In this document: in pieces, positions 54,496 through 62,704 of the stretch | How the letters are laid out: the number at the start of each line of letters is the position of its first letter | How positions within the stretch are numbered: position 1 is the stretch's first letter | Source: Miniphocaeibacter massiliensis | GTDB lineage: Bacteria > Bacillota > Clostridia > Tissierellales > Peptoniphilaceae | DNA: 64,000 nt | Direction of reading: 5' to 3' | NCBI RefSeq assembly: GCF_900232905.1 | Contig: NZ_OCTQ01000002.1 | Span: 310,001-374,000 of the forward strand | Position numbers and translations under genes: made by a program | The notes under the pieces: generated by a model | The model's database searches: none | What the model was told of the DNA's origin: nothing | Seen by the model: only the letters and a program-made list of their open reading frames with translations

Positions 54496-54753
54496 CAAGC
54501 AAAATGATTTGTTACTATTTATATCTAGTTACCAAATAATTCAGTATTTTATGCTATTTTGTTTTTTTTATCTATCTCTTAATATTTCTACACTTTTTCT
54601 AAGTTACTACATTTAAAATAAAATAATTTCTCTCTGTTTATAAAATTTTTTAATTATATTAATATGCAACTTTTCTTTTATATCTATATAACTTATAATA
54701 GTTAACAGAGTTACTCGTTAAAATATAGCTCTAATAATTTCTAGGAGGAATAA
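54496..54753. other. AT-rich intergenic region
   Basis: Gap between the divergent rbsR and TraB-like genes. It has a possible plus-strand -10 box TATAAT (54694-54699) without a convincing -35. A short interrupted inverted repeat follows (TTAAC-GAGT with ACTC-GTTAA, 54702-54721) in the 5' leader of the lipoprotein gene. I see no ORF or other structured element. Confidence 0.6.
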
Positions 54754-55701
54754 ATGAAGAAGAAAAAAATATCGTTACTAATTATTGCTATGTTAATATC
54801 TTTACTTGCAATAGTTGGGTGTAGCAAAGACAACAAAAAAGAAACAACTGCAAAAGATACCACCGTTACTACTGAATCTACAAATGCTGAAAAAGAACAA
54901 TTAAATGTTAAATGGCCATACTATGAAATAAAAAAAGATGGTGCAGTTAAAGGACATATTATTGGAACTATTCATATGGGTAAAGAGGAAATGTACCCTT
55001 TTCCACAAGAAATGTTAGATGCTCTTAACAATAGTAAGTACTTTGTAACTGAAGTTAAAATGGCTGAAATGAGTAGTCCTGAATCTCAAGAAATAATGTT
55101 AAATGCTATGAAGGGTGATAAACCTTTAACCGATGAAATGGATGAAGATACTAAGAAAAAATATCTTGAAGTTCTAAAAGACTATGGTGTAGGAGAAGAA
55201 ATGGTTAAAACCTTTAATAGATTTGGTGTTTCCCAAACTCTTACTGCTAAAACAACAGACCCTACTGCCGCTCTTTTCGGAGTAGATATGCAACTTACAA
55301 GTGCTAATAAAGTAGAAAATATCGGTCTAGAAACTATTCAGTTTCAGTTTGATACTTTATCTAAACTAGCTGATGACCCCTCCGATATTAAAGAATGGGT
55401 TAATAATATTCCTACTAAAGAAAAGGCCATTGAAGATTTTAATTCTTTACTCCAAAATTATATTGATGGCAATATCCTTGGAAAGTATGAGACTCCAAAA
55501 TCTTTGGATGTTAGCCAAGAATATTATGATGCTCTACTTACTAACCGTAATAAAAATTGGATTGAACAATTACCAAAATATTTGGAAAGCGAAAACAATT
55601 CTTTTATAGCTGTTGGTGCTGGTCATTTACCAGGAGATAATGGTGTTTTAAAATTACTAGAAGAAAAAGGTTATGAAACTAATTTAATAGAATTTAAATA
55701 A
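54754..55701 (+). CDS. TraB/GumN-family lipoprotein
   Basis: 315 residues. Lipoprotein signal with lipobox IVGC, a Thr/Lys linker, then a TraB/GumN domain: HIIGTIHMGKEEMYPFP (residues 69-85; the GTIHMG motif), LTDEM, and VGAGHLPGDNGV near 288-299. Relatives include the TIKI metalloproteases and the pheromone-shutdown protein TraB; the two conserved His-bearing motifs fit a metal-dependent hydrolase outside the membrane. Substrate unknown. AGGAGG precedes the ATG. Monocistronic with a terminator. Confidence 0.85.
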   Translation: MKKKKISLLIIAMLISLLAIVGCSKDNKKETTAKDTTVTTESTNAEKEQLNVKWPYYEIKKDGAVKGHIIGTIHMGKEEMYPFPQEMLDALNNSKYFVTEVKMAEMSSPESQEIMLNAMKGDKPLTDEMDEDTKKKYLEVLKDYGVGEEMVKTFNRFGVSQTLTAKTTDPTAALFGVDMQLTSANKVENIGLETIQFQFDTLSKLADDPSDIKEWVNNIPTKEKAIEDFNSLLQNYIDGNILGKYETPKSLDVSQEYYDALLTNRNKNWIEQLPKYLESENNSFIAVGAGHLPGDNGVLKLLEEKGYETNLIEFK

Positions 55702-55703
55702 TA

Positions 55704-55730
55704 AAAAAGACCAGTAAAACTGGTCTTTTT
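55704..55730. terminator. Bidirectional terminator
   Basis: AAAAAGACCAGT and its complement around AAA with T runs on both strands, between the convergent lipoprotein and fba genes. Confidence 0.87.
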
Positions 55731-55732
55731 TA

Positions 55733-56596
55733 TTATGCTTTATTTACTGAACCAAAAAGTTCCATTTTTTCTTTTACAACTTTCTTAATTCCTTCTGTTC
55801 CTGGTGCAAGCAATTTTCTAGGGTCAAATCCTTTACCTTCTTTGTCTTTACCTGCTTCTATATATTTTCTAGTTTCTTTTGCAAACTCTAATTGGCACTC
55901 TGTATTTACATTTATTTTTGAAACTCCTAAACTTATAGCTTCTTTAATCATATCATTTGGTATTCCTGTTCCCCCATGTAATACTAATGGCAACTTTCCT
56001 ACTTCTTTTTGTATGGTTGCAAGTGCATCAAAGTCTAGACCTTTCCAATTTTCTGGATAAACTCCATGAATATTTCCAATACCAGCCGCTAAAAAGTCAA
56101 TTCCCAAATCTGCTATTTTTTTACATTCTGCTGGATCTGCTATTTCTCCGTTTCCAACTACTCCATCTTCTTCTCCACCAATTGCTCCAACTTCAGCTTC
56201 TACTGAAATTCCTTTTGAGTGAGCTATATTAACTATTTCTTTAGTTTTTTCTATATTTTCTTCTATTTTATAATGTGAACCATCAAACATTACAGATGAA
56301 AAACCTGCTTCTATAGCTTTTTGTGCTCCTTCATATGAGCCATGATCTAAGTGTAGTGCTACTGGTACTGTAATTTCCATGCTATCTATCATAGCTTTAA
56401 CCATATCTGCTACTGTCTTAAAACCTGTCATATATTTTGCAGCACCTTCTGATACTCCTAATATTACTGGAGAATTTAATTCTTGTGCTGTTTCCAAAAC
56501 TGCTTTTGTCCACTCTAAGTTGTTGATATTAAACTGGCCTACTGCATAATTTTCATCTAATGCTTTATTTAACATATCCTTTGCTGTAACTAACAT
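55733..56596 (-). CDS. fba: Fructose-bisphosphate aldolase, class II
   Basis: 287 residues from the ATG at 56596; the ribosome site TAGGGGG lies ten bases upstream, and a frame start at 56647 is unlikely. Zinc-dependent aldolase: YAVGQFNINNLEW, VALHLDHGSYEGAQKAI (catalytic Asp, zinc His), VEAEVGAIGG, LVLHGGTGIP and NVNTE. Downstream of fruA in the same direction, cleaving the fructose 1,6-bisphosphate made by that pathway. A separate promoter is possible in the 111-bp gap, where an ATTATC...GATAAT repeat is seen (56672-56692). Confidence 0.95.
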   Translation of the reverse strand: MLVTAKDMLNKALDENYAVGQFNINNLEWTKAVLETAQELNSPVILGVSEGAAKYMTGFKTVADMVKAMIDSMEITVPVALHLDHGSYEGAQKAIEAGFSSVMFDGSHYKIEENIEKTKEIVNIAHSKGISVEAEVGAIGGEEDGVVGNGEIADPAECKKIADLGIDFLAAGIGNIHGVYPENWKGLDFDALATIQKEVGKLPLVLHGGTGIPNDMIKEAISLGVSKINVNTECQLEFAKETRKYIEAGKDKEGKGFDPRKLLAPGTEGIKKVVKEKMELFGSVNKA

Positions 56597-56707
56597 ATAA
56601 TAATTACCCCCTAAAACTATTTTCTTTAATATAATTTTTGTTTGCAATTTCTAACAATTTAATTGTATCATATTATCTATTAATACGATAATGTTACAGA
56701 AGGCATT

Positions 56708-58612
56708 TTATTGTCCCACTTTTTTCTTAGTAATTCCATATAACAATCCAGCTACTAATGAACCTATTAAAACACATAGAATAAATAATCCTCCTTCTTT
56801 AAGCCCCATAGCTGTTGCTGCAAATATACCACCATGTGGTGCAGGCATAGAAAGTTTAAGAACTTGCGTTAACCCCCCTGCTACGGCTGCACCTAATATT
56901 GAAGATCCTAGTACTCTAATTGGGTCAGCTGCTGCAAATGGTATTGCTCCTTCTGTTATAAATGAAATTCCTAATAGATAGTTTGTAATTCCAGATTGTC
57001 TTTGTTTATCTGTGAATTTATTTCTAAATATTGTTGTTGCTAATGCAATTGCTATTGGTGGAACCATTCCTCCTGCCATGGTGGCAGCCATAAATGTTCC
57101 ATCTTGAGTTGTAGCTAATACACCTGTTGAAAATACATATGATGCCTTATTTACAGGTCCTCCCATATCTACTGCCATCATTCCACCTAGTACTATTCCT
57201 AGAAGAATTTTATTTGTTGTTCCCAATCCTTCTAAGAAACTATTTACTGTATTATTCACACTTATAAATACTGGATTTACTGCCACATACATTATAAGTC
57301 CTGTTAGCAATAACCCAAACACTGGATATATTAACATAGGCTTAAGTCCATTTAATGATTCTGGCATTTTTTTAGTTAATTTTTTAAGTAATAGTATTAC
57401 ATAACCTGCTATAAAACCACCAACTAAAGCTCCTAAGAAACCTGCTCCTGCTTGGTCTTTTACTCCACCAATAATATTAAAACCATTACCTGCCATATAA
57501 CCTGCAACCATACCTGGCATTAACGCTGGTCTATCTGCAATACTATAAGCAATATATCCTGCTAATATAGGAAGTAAGAAACTAAATGCTGTTCCTCCAA
57601 CCGCCTCTTTTAAGAATATAAATATTTCTGAGTCACTACCATAAAGTCTTTCAAATAAAAATGAAAAAGCTATTAATATACCTCCACCTACTACAAATGG
57701 AAGCATATGTGATACACCATTCATTACATCTTTATATATCTTACTACCTATACTTTGTTTTTCAATGTTGTCTTCTTTCTCTATATTTGATCCATTTCCT
57801 TTGTATATAGATAAGTTACCTTCTAATACTCTATTTATTAATTTTTCTGGGTTTTTAATAGCTTCTGATACAGGTGTTTCTATAATTTTTTTACCGCTAA
57901 ATCTATCCATTTCAACTTTTTTATCTACTGAAACTATTACACCTAATGCTTTGTCTATATCTTCTCTAGTTAGTTTATTCTTAACTCCATCTGAACCGTT
58001 AGTTTCTACCTTTATATTTACTCCCATATTTTTTGCTTTTTCTTCCAAAGCTTCTTGAGCCATATATGTGTGTGCAACTCCTGTTGGACATGCCGTTACT
58101 GCTAATATAAATGGTTTGTCTTTACTATTATCTTCAATTTTTTCTTTATTATATTCTTCTTTTTTCTCTAACTCTATTGCATTGTAAACATCTTCAGGAG
58201 TTTTAGCTTCTTTCAATTTTTCTATAAATCCTTCATGTAAAAGCAACTTAGAAAGTTTCGCTAAAGTTTCAATGTGAGTTTCATTTGCCCCCTCTGGTAC
58301 TGCTATCATAAATAATAAACTCGTTGGTTCTCCATCTAATGAATCATAATCTAATCCTTTTTCAGATTTTGCAAACAAAACAGCTGGCGTTTTTACTACC
58401 GAAGTCTTAGCATGTGGCATTGCAACTCCTTCACCTAAACCTGTTGATGATTGAGATTCTCTGTTCATTATTTCTGACTTAAAAGTAGCTTTATCTGTTA
58501 TAATATTTTCTTGATAAAACTTTTCAATCATTTCATCGATAACTTCTTCTTTAGTTGATGATTTCAAATTCATAATCATCAAATCTTTTTTCAATAAATC
58601 TTTTATTTCCAT
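56708..58612 (-). CDS. fruA: Fructose PTS permease EIIABC
   Basis: 634 residues: EIIA (about 1-145, phospho-His67 in GVAMPHAKT), EIIB (about 165-265, phospho-Cys175 in AVTACPTGVAHTYMA) and membrane EIIC (about 290-630). Imports fructose as fructose 1-phosphate. The A-B-C order is the fructose class. It follows fruK by 10 bp. Confidence 0.95.
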   Translation of the reverse strand: MEIKDLLKKDLMIMNLKSSTKEEVIDEMIEKFYQENIITDKATFKSEIMNRESQSSTGLGEGVAMPHAKTSVVKTPAVLFAKSEKGLDYDSLDGEPTSLLFMIAVPEGANETHIETLAKLSKLLLHEGFIEKLKEAKTPEDVYNAIELEKKEEYNKEKIEDNSKDKPFILAVTACPTGVAHTYMAQEALEEKAKNMGVNIKVETNGSDGVKNKLTREDIDKALGVIVSVDKKVEMDRFSGKKIIETPVSEAIKNPEKLINRVLEGNLSIYKGNGSNIEKEDNIEKQSIGSKIYKDVMNGVSHMLPFVVGGGILIAFSFLFERLYGSDSEIFIFLKEAVGGTAFSFLLPILAGYIAYSIADRPALMPGMVAGYMAGNGFNIIGGVKDQAGAGFLGALVGGFIAGYVILLLKKLTKKMPESLNGLKPMLIYPVFGLLLTGLIMYVAVNPVFISVNNTVNSFLEGLGTTNKILLGIVLGGMMAVDMGGPVNKASYVFSTGVLATTQDGTFMAATMAGGMVPPIAIALATTIFRNKFTDKQRQSGITNYLLGISFITEGAIPFAAADPIRVLGSSILGAAVAGGLTQVLKLSMPAPHGGIFAATAMGLKEGGLFILCVLIGSLVAGLLYGITKKKVGQ

Positions 58613-58622
58613 AAATAACTCC

Positions 58623-59543
58623 TTATAAATTATTAATTACTACCTTTTTATATATTTCTTCTATAAACTCTTTACTTCCTATATCTTCTGAAAAAGCTGT
58701 TGCTGTTCCAGATGATACTGCCCATTTAAAACATTCTTTTTTTGAAAGCTTATTTTCTATACCGTATAGAAAACCACCAATCATAGAATCTCCTGCACCA
58801 ACACTATTAATTAATTTGCCTTGAACTACTGGTGCATACAAAGAAAAATCTTTGTTAAAATACATTGCCCCTTCTTTTCCAAGTGACACAATTACATTTT
58901 TAGCCCCCATTTCTATGAGTTTCTTAGCATATGGTTCTATTTCTGTTAAACTATTAATTTTTATTCCAAACAACTCTTCTAATTCTTCCTTATTAGGTTT
59001 GATTAAAACTGGATTATATTTTAATACTTTTAATAATTTTTCTCCTGTAGTATCTATTACAAAGTTTATATTTTTTTTCTGTAGCTCTTTAATAATATCT
59101 TCATAAAAGCATTCATTTAAAGAATGAGGAATACTACCAGATAAAACTACTACATCTTCTTTTTCTATTTCATTTAAAATTTTAAATAGCTCTTTAATTT
59201 CATCTTCTTTTATTTCAGGTCCTCTTGCATTAATTTCAGTTTCTAGTTTATCTTTTAATTTAACATTAATTCTTGTATCATCTTTAATTCTTGTAAATTT
59301 TGTTTTTATACCTATTTTTTCTAAAGATTCCTCAATAAATTCTCCTGTAAATCCTCCTATAAATCCTATGTTTATTGATTTAATATTTAGTGAATTAAGC
59401 AACTTTGATACCATAATTCCCTTTCCTCCTGGAATTTTAGCTTCATAGAAAGATCTATTTGTTTCCCCTATTACTAAATTATTTAATCTTAAAACATAGT
59501 CTATTGAAGGATTTAATGTCATTGTAAAAATCAAATTAATCAC
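58623..59543 (-). CDS. fruK: 1-phosphofructokinase
   Basis: 306 residues of the PfkB family; converts fructose 1-phosphate to the bisphosphate. MTLNPSIDYVLRL at the N-terminus, GGKGIMVSKLL and GAGDSMIGGF near the C-terminus are characteristic. Overlaps fruR by 8 bp. Confidence 0.95.
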   Translation of the reverse strand: MINLIFTMTLNPSIDYVLRLNNLVIGETNRSFYEAKIPGGKGIMVSKLLNSLNIKSINIGFIGGFTGEFIEESLEKIGIKTKFTRIKDDTRINVKLKDKLETEINARGPEIKEDEIKELFKILNEIEKEDVVVLSGSIPHSLNECFYEDIIKELQKKNINFVIDTTGEKLLKVLKYNPVLIKPNKEELEELFGIKINSLTEIEPYAKKLIEMGAKNVIVSLGKEGAMYFNKDFSLYAPVVQGKLINSVGAGDSMIGGFLYGIENKLSKKECFKWAVSSGTATAFSEDIGSKEFIEEIYKKVVINNL

Positions 59544-60279
59544 CTATTATTTTCGTTCTTTTTAATATATTTTCATTAATTTCTTTAATATTCTCAGTTA
59601 TTATTGTCGCTTTTTCTAACTCTGCTATTTTTGAAAAATATACTTTCCCAAATTTAGAATAATCTGCTAGTATATATGCCTTTATTGAATTCTCTATAGC
59701 TTTACTTTTCAATACAGCTTCCTCTATATCTGGCGTAGTATATCCAAATTTTATGTCTATACCGTTTACTCCTATAAAAGCCCTTGAAAAATTAACTACT
59801 TTCAAGTTATTTAGTGCTATAGAACCCACTAAAGCTCTAGTTGTAGATTTAACACGACCACCTATTAGGTAACTTTCTATTTTATACTTTAATAATTCTT
59901 CTATGTGAGTTAAACCGTTTGTCACAACTGTTATATCCTTATCCTTTAAGAAAGGAATCATCTCATACGTTGTAGTTCCTGCATCTAAATATATAAATTC
60001 CTTATCTTTTACTAAACTTGCAGCTTTTTTGGCAATTTTCCGTTTTTCATGAATATTTAAAACAGATTTTTCTTCTATATTTTCTTCTTCTAGCTCTATA
60101 TCTTTTAGTACAGCACCCCCATGGACTCTATAAATATTTCCTTCTTTTTCTAAGTTTGATAAATCTCTACGTATAGTCGCTTCACTAACTTTTAATTTTT
60201 CAACTAATTCTATTGTTGTAACTGAATTTTTTTCTTCTAATATTTCTAATATTAGTTTTTTTCTTTTTTCATATAACAT
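59536..60279 (-). CDS. fruR: DeoR-family repressor of the fructose operon
   Basis: 247 residues from the ATG at 60279 behind AGAGGTAGA; the longer frame to 60327 would begin inside the operator repeats. Helix-turn-helix VTTIELVEKLKVSEATIRRDLSNLEKEG (about 18-45), YRVHGGAV, and a C-terminal sugar-phosphate sensor domain (DAGTTTYEM, VTNGLTH). It heads fruRKA, and three tandem 10-bp repeats overlap its promoter. Confidence 0.92.
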   Translation of the reverse strand: MLYEKRKKLILEILEEKNSVTTIELVEKLKVSEATIRRDLSNLEKEGNIYRVHGGAVLKDIELEEENIEEKSVLNIHEKRKIAKKAASLVKDKEFIYLDAGTTTYEMIPFLKDKDITVVTNGLTHIEELLKYKIESYLIGGRVKSTTRALVGSIALNNLKVVNFSRAFIGVNGIDIKFGYTTPDIEEAVLKSKAIENSIKAYILADYSKFGKVYFSKIAELEKATIITENIKEINENILKRTKIIGD

Positions 60280-60298
60280 AATATCTACCTCTTTTTTA

Positions 60299-60327
60299 AG
60301 TATATCACCATTTTCAATCATTTTCAA
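60299..60327 (-). promoter_or_regulatory. Promoter of fruRKA
   Basis: Minus strand TTGAAA (60327-60322), 17-base spacer, TATACT (60304-60299). The -35 and spacer lie inside the repeat array. Confidence 0.78.
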
Positions 60328-60340
60328 TCATTTTCAATCA
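60311..60340 (-). repeat. Three tandem 10-bp operator repeats at fruR
   Basis: TTTTCAATCA repeated three times without error (TGATTGAAAA on the minus strand). The unit equals about one helical turn, so a regulator would see the sites on the same face of the DNA. The array covers the -35 element, fitting direct repression by the DeoR-type FruR. Confidence 0.8.
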
Positions 60341-60428
60341 TCCAGTTTAAAAAACTACTTACTACTTTGCCATCATTAGTAAATTTAATTATGATATAAT
60401 TTAATAAAACTATTTAAGGGTGATTATA

Positions 60429-60713
60429 ATGACTAGATTAGATAATATAAGAATAGATATTGACACTTTAGACAAAGAACTGATTAAACTATTTGAAAAA
60501 AGAATGGACTTAGTCAAGAATGTTATTGAGTATAAAATAAAAAACAATATTGATATTTTAGATAATAATAGAGAAGAATATATTTTAGAAAAAAATAGAA
60601 AACTTTTGAAAAATGAAAAATACTCTGAATACTTAGACGACTTATTTATAGAAATAATGAGAATTAGTAAAAATATGCAAAATCAAATATTAAAGGAACT
60701 ATCAAATGATTAA
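60429..60713 (+). CDS. Chorismate mutase (AroQ class)
   Basis: 94 residues from the ATG at 60429 (a GTG at 60420 is possible). All-helical AroQ-type mutase: LDNIRIDIDTLDKELIKLFEKRMDLVKNVIEYK, then the DNNREEYILEKN arm. It turns chorismate into prephenate, the branch to Phe and Tyr. It stands alone, with no prephenate dehydratase or dehydrogenase fused or adjacent, and is 27 kb from the shikimate operon. Overlaps the Maf-like gene by 8 bp. Confidence 0.88.
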   Translation: MTRLDNIRIDIDTLDKELIKLFEKRMDLVKNVIEYKIKNNIDILDNNREEYILEKNRKLLKNEKYSEYLDDLFIEIMRISKNMQNQILKELSND

Positions 60714-61377
60714 CGATTTAAGCATTGTCGGTGTTCATGATGTTTGCAATTCTTTAAAACTAAAGAAAAACTACCCTATTATTTTAGGGAGTTCTTCTCC
60801 TAGAAGAATAAGGCTTCTAAATGATATTACTGAAGATTTCAAAATTATAAAGCCTATAGTTAATGAACAATTAGTTATGCAAAATTCTTTTAACAAGTAT
60901 AAAAATTTAGATTTTAGTAAAAATGCTTTTTTGTCATGTTCAGATATTGCTCTTGAAAAAGCAAAAAATATATATACTCATAATAAAGATTCTTTAATAA
61001 TTTCAGCTGATACAATTGTTGTTACAAATAATAAAATACTAGGTAAGCCCGTTAATTATAATAATGCTTTTGAAACATTAACATCGCTCTTAGGAAAATT
61101 CCATTACGTTACTACTGCCACTTGTATTTATATTTCTGAAAATAACTATGACTTATTTTATACTGTAACAGGTGTTAAGTTTGTTGAAAAAAATATCTTA
61201 GCTACTAATTACATAAAAAAATATGTTGCTAGTGGCGAACCTATGGATAAAGCTGGTTCTTATGGAATTCAGCAAGTTGGTTCATATTTAGTTGAAGGTA
61301 TCTTTGGAGATTATTTTAATATTGTAGGTTTTCCAATTTTAGAAGTTAGGAGAAGATTATATGAAAATTTTAATTAG
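60706..61377 (+). CDS. maf: Maf-family nucleotide pyrophosphatase
   Basis: 223 residues. LGSSSPRRIRLL, the catalytic SADTIVV, GKPVN and GSYGIQQVGSYLVEGIFGDYFNIVGFP match Maf/YhdE enzymes that hydrolyse dTTP, UTP or modified nucleotides. About 22 extra N-terminal residues precede the usual start. It overlaps the chorismate mutase and TudS genes, forming a three-gene operon. Confidence 0.9.
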   Translation: MINDLSIVGVHDVCNSLKLKKNYPIILGSSSPRRIRLLNDITEDFKIIKPIVNEQLVMQNSFNKYKNLDFSKNAFLSCSDIALEKAKNIYTHNKDSLIISADTIVVTNNKILGKPVNYNNAFETLTSLLGKFHYVTTATCIYISENNYDLFYTVTGVKFVEKNILATNYIKKYVASGEPMDKAGSYGIQQVGSYLVEGIFGDYFNIVGFPILEVRRRLYENFN

Positions 61378-61795
61378 TTCCTGTCTATTAGGATGCAATT
61401 GTCGTTATGATGGAAATACTCAAAAACAAAACGAATTACACAAATTAATAAAAAATAATTATGTTATTCCTTTTTGTCCAGAACAAGCTGGTGGACTTTC
61501 AACTCCTAGAAAACCATGTGAGTTGTTAAATGGAAAAGTAATTAATAACATTGGAGAAGACATGACTAATATGCTTTTAAAAGGTGCTAATGAAACTTTA
61601 AAAATATGTAAACTATATAATATTGAGCATGCTATTTTAAAATCAAAAAGTCCTTCTTGTGGTTATGGATTGATATATGATGGTACTTTTTCTAAAACTT
61701 TAATTGAAGGTAATGGTATTACAGCTAAACTTTTATCTAATAACGGAATTAAAATTTTTAGTGAATTAAACTATACTGACTTGTTAATTAAATAG
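61361..61795 (+). CDS. DUF523 / TudS-like thiouracil desulfidase
   Basis: 144 residues of the DUF523 family, whose characterised member TudS is a [4Fe-4S] enzyme that removes sulfur from 2-thiouracil. Three conserved cysteine regions are visible: SSCLLGCNCRYDG near the N-terminus, PFCPEQAGGLSTPR, and KSKSPSCGYG. Association with a Maf pyrophosphatase suggests clean-up of modified nucleotides or bases; this is inference. Confidence 0.85.
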   Translation: MKILISSCLLGCNCRYDGNTQKQNELHKLIKNNYVIPFCPEQAGGLSTPRKPCELLNGKVINNIGEDMTNMLLKGANETLKICKLYNIEHAILKSKSPSCGYGLIYDGTFSKTLIEGNGITAKLLSNNGIKIFSELNYTDLLIK

Positions 61796-61849
61796 TATGA
61801 TTATATTTTTATATTTTATATAATATTTTAACTAAGTTTTTACAGGCAA

Positions 61850-61878
61850 TTGACAAGTATTATCATTATGCTTATAAT
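61850..61878 (+). promoter_or_regulatory. Perfect consensus promoter of an ORF-free transcript
   Basis: TTGACA (61850-61855), exactly 17 bases, TATAAT (61873-61878). It faces away from the tudS stop into a region without any ORF. The expected start is about 61,885. Confidence 0.85.
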
Positions 61879-61885
61879 GATAATA
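61858..61885. promoter_or_regulatory. Fur/PerR-like palindrome overlapping the promoter
   Basis: Twelve-base arms TATTATCATTAT and ATAATGATAATA, perfectly complementary around GCTT, filling the spacer, -10 and start site. The right-hand 15 bases (61872-61886) match the PerR-box pattern TTATAATNATTATAA at 12 of 14 positions by eye, and the arms resemble Fur-box halves (ATAATGAT). A metal- or peroxide-responsive repressor of the Fur superfamily is the inferred ligand. Confidence 0.65.
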
Positions 61886-61988
61886 GATATCAACTCATAA
61901 ATTACACCCCTTGTAATTGAATATCTAGTGTGGACCCCCTATCCATACGAAAAATAAAAAAGCAGACTCCCCTGTCTGCTTTTTCTAT
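61885..61988 (+). ncRNA. Candidate regulatory sRNA with three C-rich loops
   Basis: Predicted RNA of about 100 nt between a consensus promoter and an intrinsic terminator, with no credible ORF. It folds by eye into three hairpins. (1) 61901-61917: ATTACA and TGTAAT around CCCCT. (2) 61928-61948: GTGTGGA and TCCATAC around CCCCCTA. (3) The terminator, with loop TCCCCT. Three exposed C-rich loops are the hallmark of Gram-positive sRNAs that pair with Shine-Dalgarno sequences (FsrA of Bacillus, IsrR and RsaE of Staphylococcus). The Fur-like operator makes an iron-response role plausible. No homology search was possible. Confidence 0.65.
61957..61984. terminator. Bidirectional terminator, sRNA / HAD operon
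   Basis: AAAAAGCAGAC and GTCTGCTTTTT around TCCCCT. T runs on both strands let it end the sRNA on plus and the trmH-HAD genes on minus. Confidence 0.87.
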
Positions 61989-62026
61989 TTATTAATTATT
62001 TTTCTAATTTTATTTAAATAAATTAT

Positions 62027-62704
62027 TTATATTTTCATTATATCTAATGGGTCAGATATAATTTTATCTGCTCCAAACTCTATTAATTCTTCTTTTTCTC
62101 TAAAGCCCCACAGTACTCCTACAGCATAGACATTAACATTTTTCGCTGTTAGCATATCCGTAGATGTATCTCCAAAATATGCTATGTCTTTGCATTTAAG
62201 ATTTAATTCTTTCATTATCCTGTTCATCATATATGGATCTGGTTTCTTTTTAGTTTCATCTTCTAATCCTATTACATAGTCGAAATAATTTTCTCCAAAA
62301 TTAATCTTTAAAACATTTTTAGTTGCTTTCAACGGCTTATTTGTACAAATAGCTAATTTTTTATTATTTCTTTTTAAGTATTCTAAAGATTCCTTTATTC
62401 CAGGATACAATGTGCTATAATTATCATCTACATTATTATAACTCTCTAAATAATTCTTAAGAAAATCATCCTTTAATCTTGTTAATTTCACTTTATCATA
62501 ATTAGTATTATCTCTATTTGCTATATATTCAAAAGCTTTATCTACTAATACTTTAGGCCCATCTCCTACGAAATAATTAAACAAATTTTCTTCCAAAGGT
62601 TTGATACTTATCTTCTTAAGTTCATCATTAAAACAAGATGATATCATTTTAATACTATCTATTATAGTTCCATCCAAGTCAAATACATAAGCTTTAAACA
62701 TCAT
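62027..62704 (-). CDS. HAD-family phosphatase (phosphoglycolate phosphatase-like)
   Basis: 225 residues. HAD motif I VFDLDGTIIDS (nucleophile Asp), cap domain (about 18-85), motif II AICTNKP, motif III Lys in KKKPDP, motif IV YFGDTSTDMLTAK. Resembles Gph/PpaX-type small-molecule phosphatases; substrate not predictable. Its ATGATG start overlaps the upstream methyltransferase stop by 11 bp; no clear choice between the two ATGs. Confidence 0.88.
   Translation of the reverse strand: MMFKAYVFDLDGTIIDSIKMISSCFNDELKKISIKPLEENLFNYFVGDGPKVLVDKAFEYIANRDNTNYDKVKLTRLKDDFLKNYLESYNNVDDNYSTLYPGIKESLEYLKRNNKKLAICTNKPLKATKNVLKINFGENYFDYVIGLEDETKKKPDPYMMNRIMKELNLKCKDIAYFGDTSTDMLTAKNVNVYAVGVLWGFREKEELIEFGADKIISDPLDIMKI

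Noticed and set aside
56672-56692. ATTATC...GATAAT repeat upstream of fba as a Fur box
   Set aside because: Arms are six bases with a nine-base gap in AT-rich DNA; the spacing does not match a Fur box and the sequence differs from the longer palindrome at 61.86 kb.
60311-60340. CRISPR-like short repeat
   Set aside because: Units are 10 bp with no spacers and sit on a promoter; this is an operator array, not CRISPR. No CRISPR array or cas gene was seen anywhere.
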